Position numbers and translations under genes: made by a program. The notes beneath the pieces were generated by a model. That model did no database searches. It saw nothing but the letters and a program-made list of their open reading frames with translations, and was not told where the DNA came from. Shown here piece after piece: positions 1 through 7,900 of a stretch of DNA of 20,808 nucleotides. The stretch comes from a virus. The stretch spans positions 1 to 20,808 of IMG/VR virus record IMGVR_UViG_3300031343_000316; one strand, 5' to 3'. How positions within the stretch are numbered: the first letter of the stretch is position 1; each line of letters begins with the position of its first letter.

Positions 1-975
1 CTCGATGCGCTGACATATGCCGCGTGCCTCGCCAATGTGACACCCGTAGCAGACAACCCGCTGTATGCCTTCGAGCAGGCCGATATTCGCGACCGCCCGG
101 CTTTGGATAGCGTCTTTGACGCCCACCAACCCGACATCGTCATGCATCTGGCTGCGGAATCCCATGTTGATCGCTCAATCGACGGCCCGGGAGATTTTAT
201 CGAGACCAATATCACGGGTACGTTCAATATGCTGGAAGCAGCGCGCAAATACTGGGTCGAGCGCGGCAAGCCGGACGCGTTCCGCTTTCACCATATCTCA
301 ACAGACGAAGTCTTCGGCTCACTGCCCGCTGATCCTGCTATGCTGTTCACGGAAGACACGCCCTACGATCCGCGCAGTCCATATTCAGCGTCGAAGGCCA
401 GTTCCGACCATCTGGTACGCGCCTGGAATGAAACCTATGGCTTGCCTGTGGTTCTTAGCAATTGTTCGAACAATTACGGCCCCTATCACTTCCCCGAAAA
501 ACTCATACCAGTTGTCATCCTGAACGCGCTGGCCGGAAAGACACTGCCAATCTATGGCGATGGCAGTAATGTCCGCGACTGGCTCTATGTCGAGGACCAC
601 GCTGATGCGCTGCTCTTAGTGGCGCAAAAAGGCCAGATCGGGCGCAGCTACAACATTGGCGGCGAAAACGAGCGCACGAATCTCGATCTGGTTCGCATGA
701 TTTGCCAGGTTCTGGACCAGCTGCAGCCACGTGTCACCGGCAGCTATGCCGACCTGATCACCTTTGTCACCGACCGGCCCGGCCATGACGCGCGCTATGC
801 GATCGATCCCAGCCGCATCCGTGAGGAATTAGGCTGGCGCCCCTCGGTTACCGTGGAAGAGGGGCTGGAACTTACTGTGCGTTGGTATCTGGAAAACGAG
901 GATTGGTGGCGTCCGCTATTGGCCCGTCAGGGCGTGGGTCAGCGGCTGGGTGCGGACCAGAAAGCCACACAGTGA
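1..975 (+). CDS. rmlB: dTDP-glucose 4,6-dehydratase (5' end outside window)
   Basis: Converts dTDP-D-glucose to dTDP-4-keto-6-deoxy-D-glucose, the second step of dTDP-L-rhamnose synthesis in the cytoplasm. The frame is open from base 1 ([13 protein letters not shown]...), so the true start and the NAD-binding GxxGxxG loop lie upstream; a GTG at 37 is internal. 324 residues are present and roughly 30 are missing for this extended SDR family. Visible signatures are [10 protein letters not shown], the catalytic STDEVFGSL (Thr-Asp-Glu triad) and the YSASK of the YxxxK motif, followed by [14 protein letters not shown] and the nucleotide-sugar region [12 protein letters not shown]. The stop overlaps the rmlD start (GTGA at 972-975), so the genes are an operon. 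Family assignment is very secure. Confidence 0.96.
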   Translation, partial: LDALTYAACLANVTPVADNPLYAFEQADIRDRPALDSVFDAHQPDIVMHLAAESHVDRSIDGPGDFIETNITGTFNMLEAARKYWVERGKPDAFRFHHISTDEVFGSLPADPAMLFTEDTPYDPRSPYSASKASSDHLVRAWNETYGLPVVLSNCSNNYGPYHFPEKLIPVVILNALAGKTLPIYGDGSNVRDWLYVEDHADALLLVAQKGQIGRSYNIGGENERTNLDLVRMICQVLDQLQPRVTGSYADLITFVTDRPGHDARYAIDPSRIREELGWRPSVTVEEGLELTVRWYLENEDWWRPLLARQGVGQRLGADQKATQ

Positions 976-1826
976 CAAGCATTCTGGTCTTTGGCCGCAC
1001 GGGCCAAGTGGCAACCGAGCTTCGAACCTTGGCCGATGTCGTAGCGTTGGGACGCGCTGAAGTGGATCTGTCGGAGCCAGCCGCTTGCGCTGCCGCAATC
1101 CACGGCCATCGGCCCCATGCCGTGATTAATGCAGCCGCCTACACTGCCGTTGACCGTGCCGAAGAGGAAGAAGCGCTGGCCACCGTGATCAATGGCGATG
1201 CGCCCGCCGCCATGGCTGGGGCCTGCGCGGCGCTGAATATTCCGCTGGTGCATATCTCCACCGATTATGTCTTCGCGGGCATCGGCACGCGTGCTTGGGC
1301 GCCAGATGATAAAACTTCACCAAAAAACGCTTATGGCCGCTCTAAACTGGCGGGTGAACAAGGAATCCGAGCAGCGGGTGGTACGCATGCGATCCTGCGG
1401 ACCTCTTGGGTGTTTTCTGCGCATGGCGGTAATTTCGTCAAAACCATGCTGCGCCTCTCTGACAGCCGCGACGAGCTTAGCGTTGTTGACGACCAGATCG
1501 GTGGCCCAACCCCCGCCCGCGCGATTGCTGCAGCGTGCTTATCAATTGCGCAGCAGCTATGTGATGACCTGAACAAGACTGGCATTTATCATTTCAGCGG
1601 CGAGCCAGACGTCAGCTGGTGCGCGTTCGCCCGAGAGATCTTTACACAAGCCGGACGAGGCACACGCGTTTCCCCGATCGGCACGCGGCTTTACCCCACG
1701 CCCGCTGCGCGGCCGCTGAATTCGCGGCTAGACTGCCAGACCACAGAACAGGTATTCGGCATACCCCGCCCTGATTGGCGTGCGGGCCTCACTGAGACCG
1801 TGACAGAATTAGGGATCACCACATGA
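972..1826 (+). CDS. rmlD: dTDP-4-dehydrorhamnose reductase
   Basis: Reduces dTDP-4-keto-L-rhamnose to dTDP-L-rhamnose, the last step of the pathway. I place the start at the GTG at 972, giving [17 protein letters not shown] (284 aa). The frame is open back to 882, but those 30 residues are unlike the family and would overlap rmlB by 94 bp. The N-terminal Rossmann loop (FGRTGQVA), [10 protein letters not shown] and the catalytic YGRSK (YxxxK) are all present; [18 protein letters not shown] and the C-terminal RPLNSRLDC segment are also typical of RmlD. It overlaps rmlB by 4 bp at its start and rmlA by 4 bp (ATGA) at its end, implying translational coupling. Confidence 0.95.
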   Translation: MTSILVFGRTGQVATELRTLADVVALGRAEVDLSEPAACAAAIHGHRPHAVINAAAYTAVDRAEEEEALATVINGDAPAAMAGACAALNIPLVHISTDYVFAGIGTRAWAPDDKTSPKNAYGRSKLAGEQGIRAAGGTHAILRTSWVFSAHGGNFVKTMLRLSDSRDELSVVDDQIGGPTPARAIAAACLSIAQQLCDDLNKTGIYHFSGEPDVSWCAFAREIFTQAGRGTRVSPIGTRLYPTPAARPLNSRLDCQTTEQVFGIPRPDWRAGLTETVTELGITT

Positions 1827-2695
1827 CACAACGCAAGGGCATTATTCTGGCAGGCGGCTCTGGCACGCGGCTTTACCCCATCACCATGGGCGTCTCGAAG
1901 CAGCTGTTGCCAATCTATGACAAGCCGATGGTCTATTACCCGCTGACGGTGCTGATGCTGGCCGGCATCCGCGAGATCATGATCATCACCACCCCGCATG
2001 ACCAAGACCAATTCCAGCGCACGCTGGGCGATGGTAGCCAGTGGGGTGTCGCACTGAGCTACATGATCCAGCCCAGTCCTGACGGGCTGGCGCAGGCCTT
2101 CATCTTGGGTGAAGCGTTCCTTGATGGCGCGCCCTCGGCGATGGTGCTCGGCGACAATATTTTCTTTGGTCACGGTTTGCCTGACCTGTTGCGGGAAGCC
2201 GAAGAGGCGCAGGCGGGTGCTACCGTGTTTGGCTACCGCGTCGCAGACCCAGAGCGCTACGGCGTGGTGGATTTTGACGCCGATGGCACCGTGCGGGCGA
2301 TAGTCGAAAAACCGCCATTGCCGCCTTCGAACTATGCCGTAACGGGGCTTTACTTCATGGATGGCACCGCTCCCGAACGCGCTAAGGCTGTACGCCCTTC
2401 GGCCCGCGGTGAGCTGGAGATCACCAGCCTATTGGAAAGCTATCTTCACGACGGCGCGCTCAGCGTGCAGAAAATGGGCCGTGGCTTTGCTTGGCTGGAC
2501 ACCGGCACCCATGCCAGCTTGCTTGACGCGGGCAATTTTGTGCGCACCTTGACCGAACGCCAAGGCCAACAAGTCGGCTCGCCTGACGAGGTGGCCTTTG
2601 AGATGGGCTGGATTGATGCCGCCCAGCTTCAGGCGCGCGCGGATCAGTTCGGTAAGAACGGTTACGGCGAATATCTCAGTGGCCTACGGCGCTAG
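1823..2695 (+). CDS. rmlA: glucose-1-phosphate thymidylyltransferase
   Basis: Forms dTDP-glucose from dTTP and glucose-1-phosphate, the first step of dTDP-rhamnose synthesis, and is usually feedback-inhibited by dTDP-rhamnose. 290 aa, the normal length. The nucleotidyltransferase signature AGGSGTRLYPIT is at about residues 10-21, followed by SKQLLPIYDKPMVYYPL, LGDNIFFGHG (metal-binding Asp) and IVEKPPLPPSNYAVTGLYF. The C-terminal WLDTGTHASLLDAGNFV is also characteristic. The ATG overlaps the rmlD stop (ATGA). It is the last gene on this strand and runs convergently into the prophage lysis genes 43 bp away. rmlC (3,5-epimerase) is not seen downstream and may lie upstream of the window or elsewhere. 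Confidence 0.96.
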   Translation: MTQRKGIILAGGSGTRLYPITMGVSKQLLPIYDKPMVYYPLTVLMLAGIREIMIITTPHDQDQFQRTLGDGSQWGVALSYMIQPSPDGLAQAFILGEAFLDGAPSAMVLGDNIFFGHGLPDLLREAEEAQAGATVFGYRVADPERYGVVDFDADGTVRAIVEKPPLPPSNYAVTGLYFMDGTAPERAKAVRPSARGELEITSLLESYLHDGALSVQKMGRGFAWLDTGTHASLLDAGNFVRTLTERQGQQVGSPDEVAFEMGWIDAAQLQARADQFGKNGYGEYLSGLRR

Positions 2696-2738
2696 ACGGC
2701 GCGCAAGTATGTGCTCAGTGAGAACAAAATATGAACAA
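2696..2738. other. convergent junction between rml operon and prophage lysis end
   Basis: This 43-bp AT-richer spacer separates the stop of rmlA (plus strand) from the stop of the outer-spanin gene (minus strand). I see no convincing hairpin with a T-run in either direction, no tRNA end and no obvious attachment core. A short direct repeat of GAACA (in GAACAAAATATGAACAA, about 2722-2738) is the only pattern. If the prophage ends here, the attachment site should be in or beside this spacer, but nothing in the sequence proves it. Confidence 0.4.
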
Positions 2739-2987
2739 TTATTGACACGCCCGCACTTGATCCCGTAACACTGCATAATCCGCGAGCCAGTCAGAGATGA
2801 CCGAGCCGTCCTGCAACGTCGACACTTCATCGGCCACGCGCGCCTGCTCAGCCTGACTGTACTCCACAATTGGCGGACATGGACCTGACGCAGTCTCAAA
2901 ACCCACCCCCGCGCAGCCGGTCAACAAGATTATCACGACTGCGAGGGCGGCGGGCGGCCGCGTCCAGCATCTGGCGGTGGATGGCAT
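2739..2987 (-). CDS. outer-membrane spanin (Rz1-like lipoprotein)
   Basis: Probable o-spanin: a small lipoprotein that pairs with an inner-membrane Rz-type protein to fuse the membranes in the last step of host lysis. The 82-aa product begins MPSTARCWTR, has a hydrophobic stretch AALAVVIILL and a lipobox LLTGC whose Cys (about residue 25) would be lipidated. The rest is a short, charged soluble domain ending in RDQVRACQ. I chose the ATG at 2987, with AGGGG upstream, over the in-frame TTG at 3008. It overlaps the 3' part of the Rz-like gene by 92 bp in another frame, the arrangement typical of Rz/Rz1. The spanin role rests on lipobox, size and position after the endolysin, not on sequence similarity I can test. 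Confidence 0.75.
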   Translation of the reverse strand: MPSTARCWTRPPAALAVVIILLTGCAGVGFETASGPCPPIVEYSQAEQARVADEVSTLQDGSVISDWLADYAVLRDQVRACQ

Positions 2988-3153
2988 CGTTACGCCCCTG
3001 TGCGTCAAGCCGCTCGACGGCGCGGCCAGCGCGCTCGGCCGTGCGGCGAAGGTTGAAAATGAACAGCGTGATAGTGAGTGCTGCGAGGGCGAATTCCGCC
3101 ACTCGCCGTCCCAAAGGCCGGGTGATGGCTCCGGCCAGAAACGTACCCCACAT
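2896..3153 (-). CDS. inner-membrane spanin (Rz-like)
   Basis: Probable i-spanin of 85 aa. Starting at the ATG at 3153 it reads MWGTFLAGAITRPLGRRV, then one membrane segment (about residues 18-32, AEFALAALTITLFIF), then a charged helical tail rich in Arg/Glu/Asp (RRTAERAGRAVERLDAQ...) that could form a coiled coil. It ends RDNLVDRLRGGGF. The start shares its A with the endolysin stop (TGATG), and an in-frame TTG at 3174 is rejected. The downstream lipoprotein gene starts inside this gene in another frame. N-terminal anchor plus coiled coil, next to a lipoprotein and an endolysin, is the classic Rz layout. It is shorter than lambda Rz (153 aa) but compatible with small spanins. Confidence 0.72.
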   Translation of the reverse strand: MWGTFLAGAITRPLGRRVAEFALAALTITLFIFNLRRTAERAGRAVERLDAQGRNDAIHRQMLDAAARRPRSRDNLVDRLRGGGF

Positions 3154-3827
3154 CAGCGCAGCCCTCGCTTCCAATCATCCAGCCGCGCCCAGACCGCCAC
3201 GGCGATCCCGCCCAGCGCCAGCGCAATGAATACCCACCTGAGCGTATCAAGATGCGGTACCAGCGGCAGAATTGCGCCCTGAGCTTCCGCCAACACGTCC
3301 TGCGCAACCTCGACACCGGCGGCACCGAGGGTGGCAACCCCGGCTGCGCCAGTCCCACGCAATGTCCGGCTGTCGGCCAGCACCTCGCGCGCAGGGGGCG
3401 TCTCGGCTGCAAACGGCACTGCCTGGACTGGGAACCGTTCCCCCCAACTGCGTGCAGGCCCAAGATCTATATGGATGAACCTAGAGCGCGGATAAAACCC
3501 GAACCCGAGAAACCCCACCTCCCGCGCCGCCGCCTCAAACGTCACTGGGTCATGATTGCTCATCGCAATATCAAACGCCACACCGGCCATGTGCTTGGAT
3601 CGCGTCGCGCCGCCAACAGCGCGGTTATGCTCAGGGCTGCGATAGGCGGAACGGACGATCAGCGGCTTGCCCAGCCGATCGCGCAGCGCCTGCAGCTTGT
3701 CGAGCGCCGGCTCGTTGATCAGCAGCTTGCCGGTGCCGCGACACGCGATCTCCGCTGGCGAGAAGTTCCCCCACCGCCAGACACTGTCGGGTACGTCACG
3801 GAAGTGGGCATAGGTATTGTTGGTCAT
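3153..3827 (-). CDS. M15-family peptidase endolysin with C-terminal membrane segment
   Basis: Zinc peptidase predicted to cut peptidoglycan cross-links during lysis. 224 aa from the ATG at 3827, chosen because GGAG (3838-3835) lies 7 nt upstream; an in-frame TTG at 3848 lies in the terminator. The M15 domain covers about residues 1-135: SAYRSPEHN, then SKHMAGVAFDIAM (SxHxxGxAxD; His79 and Asp86) and FIHIDLG (His119) supply the expected zinc ligands. Residues about 140-195 are an Ala/Gly/Val-rich linker. A single membrane helix follows (about 197-213, WVFIALALGGIAVAVW) with a basic tail RLDDWKRGLR. The membrane anchor is unusual for a simple soluble endolysin and could link it to the holin step. 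The stop is fused to the Rz-like start (TGATG). Confidence 0.88.
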   Translation of the reverse strand: MTNNTYAHFRDVPDSVWRWGNFSPAEIACRGTGKLLINEPALDKLQALRDRLGKPLIVRSAYRSPEHNRAVGGATRSKHMAGVAFDIAMSNHDPVTFEAAAREVGFLGFGFYPRSRFIHIDLGPARSWGERFPVQAVPFAAETPPAREVLADSRTLRGTGAAGVATLGAAGVEVAQDVLAEAQGAILPLVPHLDTLRWVFIALALGGIAVAVWARLDDWKRGLR

Positions 3828-3840
3828 GATGGATCTCCAG

Positions 3841-3868
3841 AAATGCAAAACCCGCCTCTGAGGCGGGT
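3841..3868 (-). terminator. rho-independent terminator before the lysis genes
   Basis: On the minus strand ACCCGCCT-CAG-AGGCGGGT (3868-3850) makes a perfect 8-bp GC-rich stem with a 3-nt loop, immediately followed by TTTTGCATTT. The plus strand has no T-run after the hairpin, so it acts on the minus strand. It lies 35 bp after the stop of the membrane/coiled-coil gene and only a few bases before the GGAG of the endolysin gene. Confidence 0.82.
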
Positions 3869-3902
3869 CGGGTGATAGGTTCAGGGGTGGTTTGTCTGTC
3901 GG
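3869..3902 (-). other. short spacer without recognisable promoter
   Basis: This spacer lies between the stop of the membrane/coiled-coil gene and the terminator. On the minus strand it reads from CCGACAGACAAACC to CTATCACCCG. I see no TTGACA/TATAAT-like pair at correct spacing, so a dedicated lysis promoter here is not supported by the sequence. Confidence 0.4.
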
Positions 3903-4214
3903 TCAGTCCGTACGCCCGCGCTGAAAGGCTTCGAACATCACGTCACGCATGGCGCGGATATCGGTCTCGATGCGGTCCAGCCGCTGGGCATCAGCCTGAC
4001 GGTCCTCGGCCCGCTGTGCTTCGATGCGGGTACGATCGGCGATGAGTTCGCGGTCCAGCCGCTGCAAGAGGGCTTCATTGGTAAAAGCGCGGCGCGTGAT
4101 GGCGGCAATCAGGGCAAGAAAGCCTCCGATCAGTGCGGTGATGGCTGCCGTCAGACCATGATCGCGGAAAGCCTGCCCGACCTCTGCCAAGCGGCCGGGA
4201 GTGTCATCGCTCAT
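3903..4214 (-). CDS. small membrane protein with C-terminal coiled coil (holin candidate)
   Basis: 103 aa. After a short acidic N-terminus there is one hydrophobic segment (about residues 22-40, TAAITALIGGFLALIAAI) followed by RR. A long, highly charged helix then covers about 45-100 (LLQRLDRELIADRTRIEAQR..., QRLDRIETDIRAMRDVMF) with heptad-like spacing, so a coiled coil is likely. Its ATG overlaps the upstream DUF2793 gene by 4 bp (ATGA) and it is the last gene before the terminator and lysis genes. Small size, a membrane segment and proximity to the endolysin make a holin plausible, but a single helix plus coiled coil could equally be another tail- or membrane-associated phage protein. I do not recognise a named family. 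Confidence 0.6.
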   Translation of the reverse strand: MSDDTPGRLAEVGQAFRDHGLTAAITALIGGFLALIAAITRRAFTNEALLQRLDRELIADRTRIEAQRAEDRQADAQRLDRIETDIRAMRDVMFEAFQRGRTD

Positions 4215-4954
4215 GACGGTCCTCCCAATGTCAGATAATGAATGGCGATGCGCACAGAACCGCCGGTGAAACTGCCACCGCGGGCCGTGAGCACAATGGG
4301 CGTGTCAGCATAAAACGCCTGCGGGCCGATCACGCCGATATTGGTGCTTCCTGCGACCACACCGAGCGCGCCACCAAATTTGCTGGCCTCACCTGCAATC
4401 CCGCAATCATAGGAGGTCGCACCGGTGATGGTGGTCACGGTGCGCGTCGAGACCCCGAGCACGATGGCGCGGTCCGGGATTGCGATGGCGGATGTCACCG
4501 TGGCCCCGGTGAGACCGGTGAGGCTTTGTTCCAGCACCGCTATTCCGGTGGTACTGCCTAGTGTGCCCTTGGCGACATCCACGCTGGCGGCGTGTGACAG
4601 CAGCCCCATTGCGACATCCAACGGCGTCCAGATTGCGCCAATTCTAACCACCACCGTGGCCTCATCCTGCACCCAGACCATCCAGCCTGGGCGGGCTGGC
4701 AGGCGCAGCCATGCGCCATCGGACCAGAGCGCCACATCCCCGGCCCAGCCTGCCCAGGCACCACTCGCGCCGCTGGCCACGATATAGCGCGCGCCCTCGA
4801 CCGGTGAGGCAGGCGGTGCTATGCGATTGCGGTCCAGCACCGACAGCTGGATAAGCCCGTCAAGCAGCCGCAGGGCCTCGTTATGGGTGACATGCTTTTG
4901 GGCCTGCGCTGCCAGAATATACGGCAGCGTGAGGAGCGTGGTGGTATCGGCCAT
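4211..4954 (-). CDS. DUF2793-containing phage tail-associated protein
   Basis: 247 aa. The N-terminal half matches what I know of DUF2793: LPYILAAQAQKHVTHNEALRLLDGL, then VLDRNRIAPPASPVEGARYIV, GAWAGWAGDVALWSDGAWL and PRPGWMVWVQDE-like turns (about residues 9-105). This domain is common just after the megatron gene in Rhodobacteraceae prophages. The C-terminal part (about 140-247) is Gly/Thr/Val-rich beta sequence ending in GGSFTGGSVRIAIHYLTLGG, like tail-spike C-terminal domains. It starts 10 bp after the megatron stop with AAAGGA as ribosome binding site, and overlaps the next gene by 4 bp. A role in host contact at the tail tip is an inference from position and beta-rich C-terminus. Confidence 0.82.
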   Translation of the reverse strand: MADTTTLLTLPYILAAQAQKHVTHNEALRLLDGLIQLSVLDRNRIAPPASPVEGARYIVASGASGAWAGWAGDVALWSDGAWLRLPARPGWMVWVQDEATVVVRIGAIWTPLDVAMGLLSHAASVDVAKGTLGSTTGIAVLEQSLTGLTGATVTSAIAIPDRAIVLGVSTRTVTTITGATSYDCGIAGEASKFGGALGVVAGSTNIGVIGPQAFYADTPIVLTARGGSFTGGSVRIAIHYLTLGGPS

Positions 4955-4964
4955 TTGGTGTCCT

Positions 4965-7900
4965 TTAGAAGTTCAGTGTCACGGTCTGGCTGGTTCCGCG
5001 CCCAACCAGCGCGGAGAGCTGTGCAATGCGGATATCGAGGGTATCGCCGGGACCCAGCAAGGATCCCCAATCCGCCATCTGCTGGGACGCCGTGTAGACC
5101 GCGTATGTTGTCGTGGTGCTCAAGGTCCGCTTCACGTCGGCCCCGTCGAGGATATCGACCTCATAAGCTTCACTGGCCTCGGACATCGGCACCTCGACCG
5201 CTTCCCAGCTGTCGCTGACCAGCGCGCGGTCGCGGCGGGTCCAGCGGAGGGTCAGATCGCCCGGGATGCGGCCGCGCCGCCAGGGCTGCTCGACATTGGC
5301 AACCGAGAATGGCCGCAGCCCGACACCTTGAGGCGTGAAGGTGCGTGCGATGTAGCTCTCGTCGGTGAATGGCAGCGATGCCGGGCCAATGCGCCAGTTC
5401 CACGGAATGCCAAGGTCGGATTGCGCGACAGGCATGCGCGACAGCGCTGCATCCAGCACAACAATGCGCGAGCCAGCTGCCACATTTGCCGCCACCGCGT
5501 GCTCAGTTCCGCGCTGGCCGCGCAGCAGGCGCGTGATGCGGTACCGTCCAGGTGCGATCAGTTCGGCCATGCTGCCCTGTACTATCTCCCAGACGCCGGG
5601 CGCGCTCTCGACCGCGAAAGCGTTGGCACCGCGAAACAGCGCAAGGTCCGTCATGCTCGCGAGCGTGCCGCTGCGCAGGTCGACCAACAGCGCGTTTGCC
5701 ATGTCAAAGCGCGACGTCGGCCCCGCTGCAAGGTCAGCGACAAGTGTGCCAAGGCGCGCCTGCGTACCAAAGGTCTGGAACAGCTCGAAGCCCTCATCCG
5801 CATAACTGCGCCAGACCGCGACATTCCCGGGCCACGGCCGGGCAAAACCCGCGATTAGCGGCTGGTGGTCAGTCTCCGCCTCAGTGAGTTGCGGCACATC
5901 GAGAAACACCACCTCCGTGCCGCCGAAGACGATGGGCCGCGCCAGCGAGGCTGCGCGCGGCTGGCCGGGTGGCAGATCATAAACGCTGCGATCCTGGAAC
6001 AGTGTTTCCATCGCCCGCGCGTCGCTGTCTGCAACGGAGACAACGCGCAGGTCGATCAGGCGCTGGTCGTGCTCAAGGCGCAAGACATCGCCGGGATCGA
6101 TGGCCAGGTGTGATGCAGGCAGACGGAAGGCAGCGCTTTCGCGGCCCACCCATGCCTCCATCAGCGCGCGGCGGCAGCGGCGCTCTGCTTCCTCGGGCGG
6201 CACCGCCAAGGGAAAGGACTCCGCGCTAACGCGGGACGCTTCAACCGTGATCCTGCGGGCCTCGACCAGCGCTGCGTCGTAATCCTCGTCCGCGCGCGCC
6301 ATCTGCCACTTCAGCGCTTGTGGCAGTTCGGTTTCCTGTCCGCGGGTCAGCTCAAAGACCTCACCGTCGCCGCTTGGTGCGGCAACCATGTCATCCGGAG
6401 ACATTGTGATGACTGGCGCGCGCCCGCGCATCAGAAACTTGATCACACCCTCACTCTCAACAGCATCAAAGCCAAAGTGTCGCGCCAACGTGGTCAGTGA
6501 TGTGCGCGGCGCTTCCAGCGCGCTGATTACATAGCCCTCGACCGCACCCCAGAGGCCGCTGACGTCGATGCGGTCCGCGGGCATTCCGGCGCGCGTGCAC
6601 AGCGTGCGCACCAGCGCTTGCAGCGACACGGACCCCAGTCGCCCGGTCAGCCAATGCCCGAGACGCCAGTTCGCCCCATCGGTCCAGACGTCCTGCAGTT
6701 CGGGAAACCACGGATAGGGCCGCGCGTCCCATGTCCAGGCGGCACATTCCGGGATCCGGATCATGCGGTCGCCGTACACAGTCGAGACCGGGTTGTTGGT
6801 GGGCTTGCCCCAATAGTCGAGGGTTGCCTCAAGATACGCCCGCTGGATGGCGTCGTCGCGCCAACCGCGCGAGAAGTGCGGCGCAAAGCTCTCGGACGAC
6901 TTGGGATCGAAAAACACGTTGGGCTGGTTGGCGCCCCGGTCGATGGCGGGGCATCCGAACTCGGTGAACCAGAAGGGCTTGGATTGCGGCACCCATGCGG
7001 TGGGCACAGCACTCTCGACACCACCGGGGCGGTTGAAGTGCGGGTTGCTCCACCAGCTGGGCAGGTCCTTGTTGCGGAAAACCCATGCTTTGGCCGCCGA
7101 GCCGTCTGTGATCGGGGTCCGCACTTGCGCAGTGCGATCATCAACGCCGACGTAGAACCAGTCGAAGCCTTCGCCACCTTCGATGTTGGATTGCAGGTAG
7201 TTGCTATCGTAGATCACCGGCCAGTTCTGGGCGTCGCGATGGGCATAGCCATCGCGCCAGTCGGACAGCGGCATGTAGTTGTCGATGCCGATGAAATCGA
7301 TGTTGGCGTCGGCCCAGAGCGGATCGAGGTGGAAATACACATCGCCGCTGCCATCGTCCGGGTGGTGGCCAAAATATTCTGACCAGTCGGCTGCGTAGCT
7401 GATCTTGGTGCCCGGGCCGAGAATCGCGCGCACATCCGCCGCAAGGGCACGCAATTGCGCGACGCTGGGATAGGTTCCAGCTGCAGAGCGGACCTGTGTG
7501 AGCCCGCGCATCTCCGAGCCGATGATGAATGCGTCGACGCCTCCAGCCGCTTTGCACAGATGCGCGTAATGCAGAACCATGCGGCGCAGGCTCCACTCAC
7601 CAGCGGGGCCGGTAAAGGTGACATTCGTGCCTGACACCACGAATTGTGCAGGCGTGGCCGCGCCGAACAGCGCCGCGACCTGCGCAGCGGCCGTGGCGGT
7701 TTTGTCCGCGGTGCCTGCGTATCCTGCGGCCGGGCTACAGGTAATCCGTCCGCGCCAGGGGAAAGCAGGCTGTCCTGCCTCGCCCGCATTGTCGCTGTAA
7801 GGGTTCGGCCGCGTATTGCCTGCGGGCACATCCATCAGGATGAACGGATAAAACGTCACGCGCAGCCCGCGCGCTTTGATCTCTTGAATCGCCTGCTCGA

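Noticed and set aside
882-971. Extension of rmlD upstream of the GTG at 972
   Set aside because: It overlaps rmlB and adds residues that do not match the RmlD N-terminus, which begins just before ILVFGRTGQ.
4821-5858. Plus-strand open frame (345 codons) opposite the C-terminal part of the megatron gene
   Set aside because: Low-complexity Arg/Ala/Gly product without family resemblance; antisense shadow.
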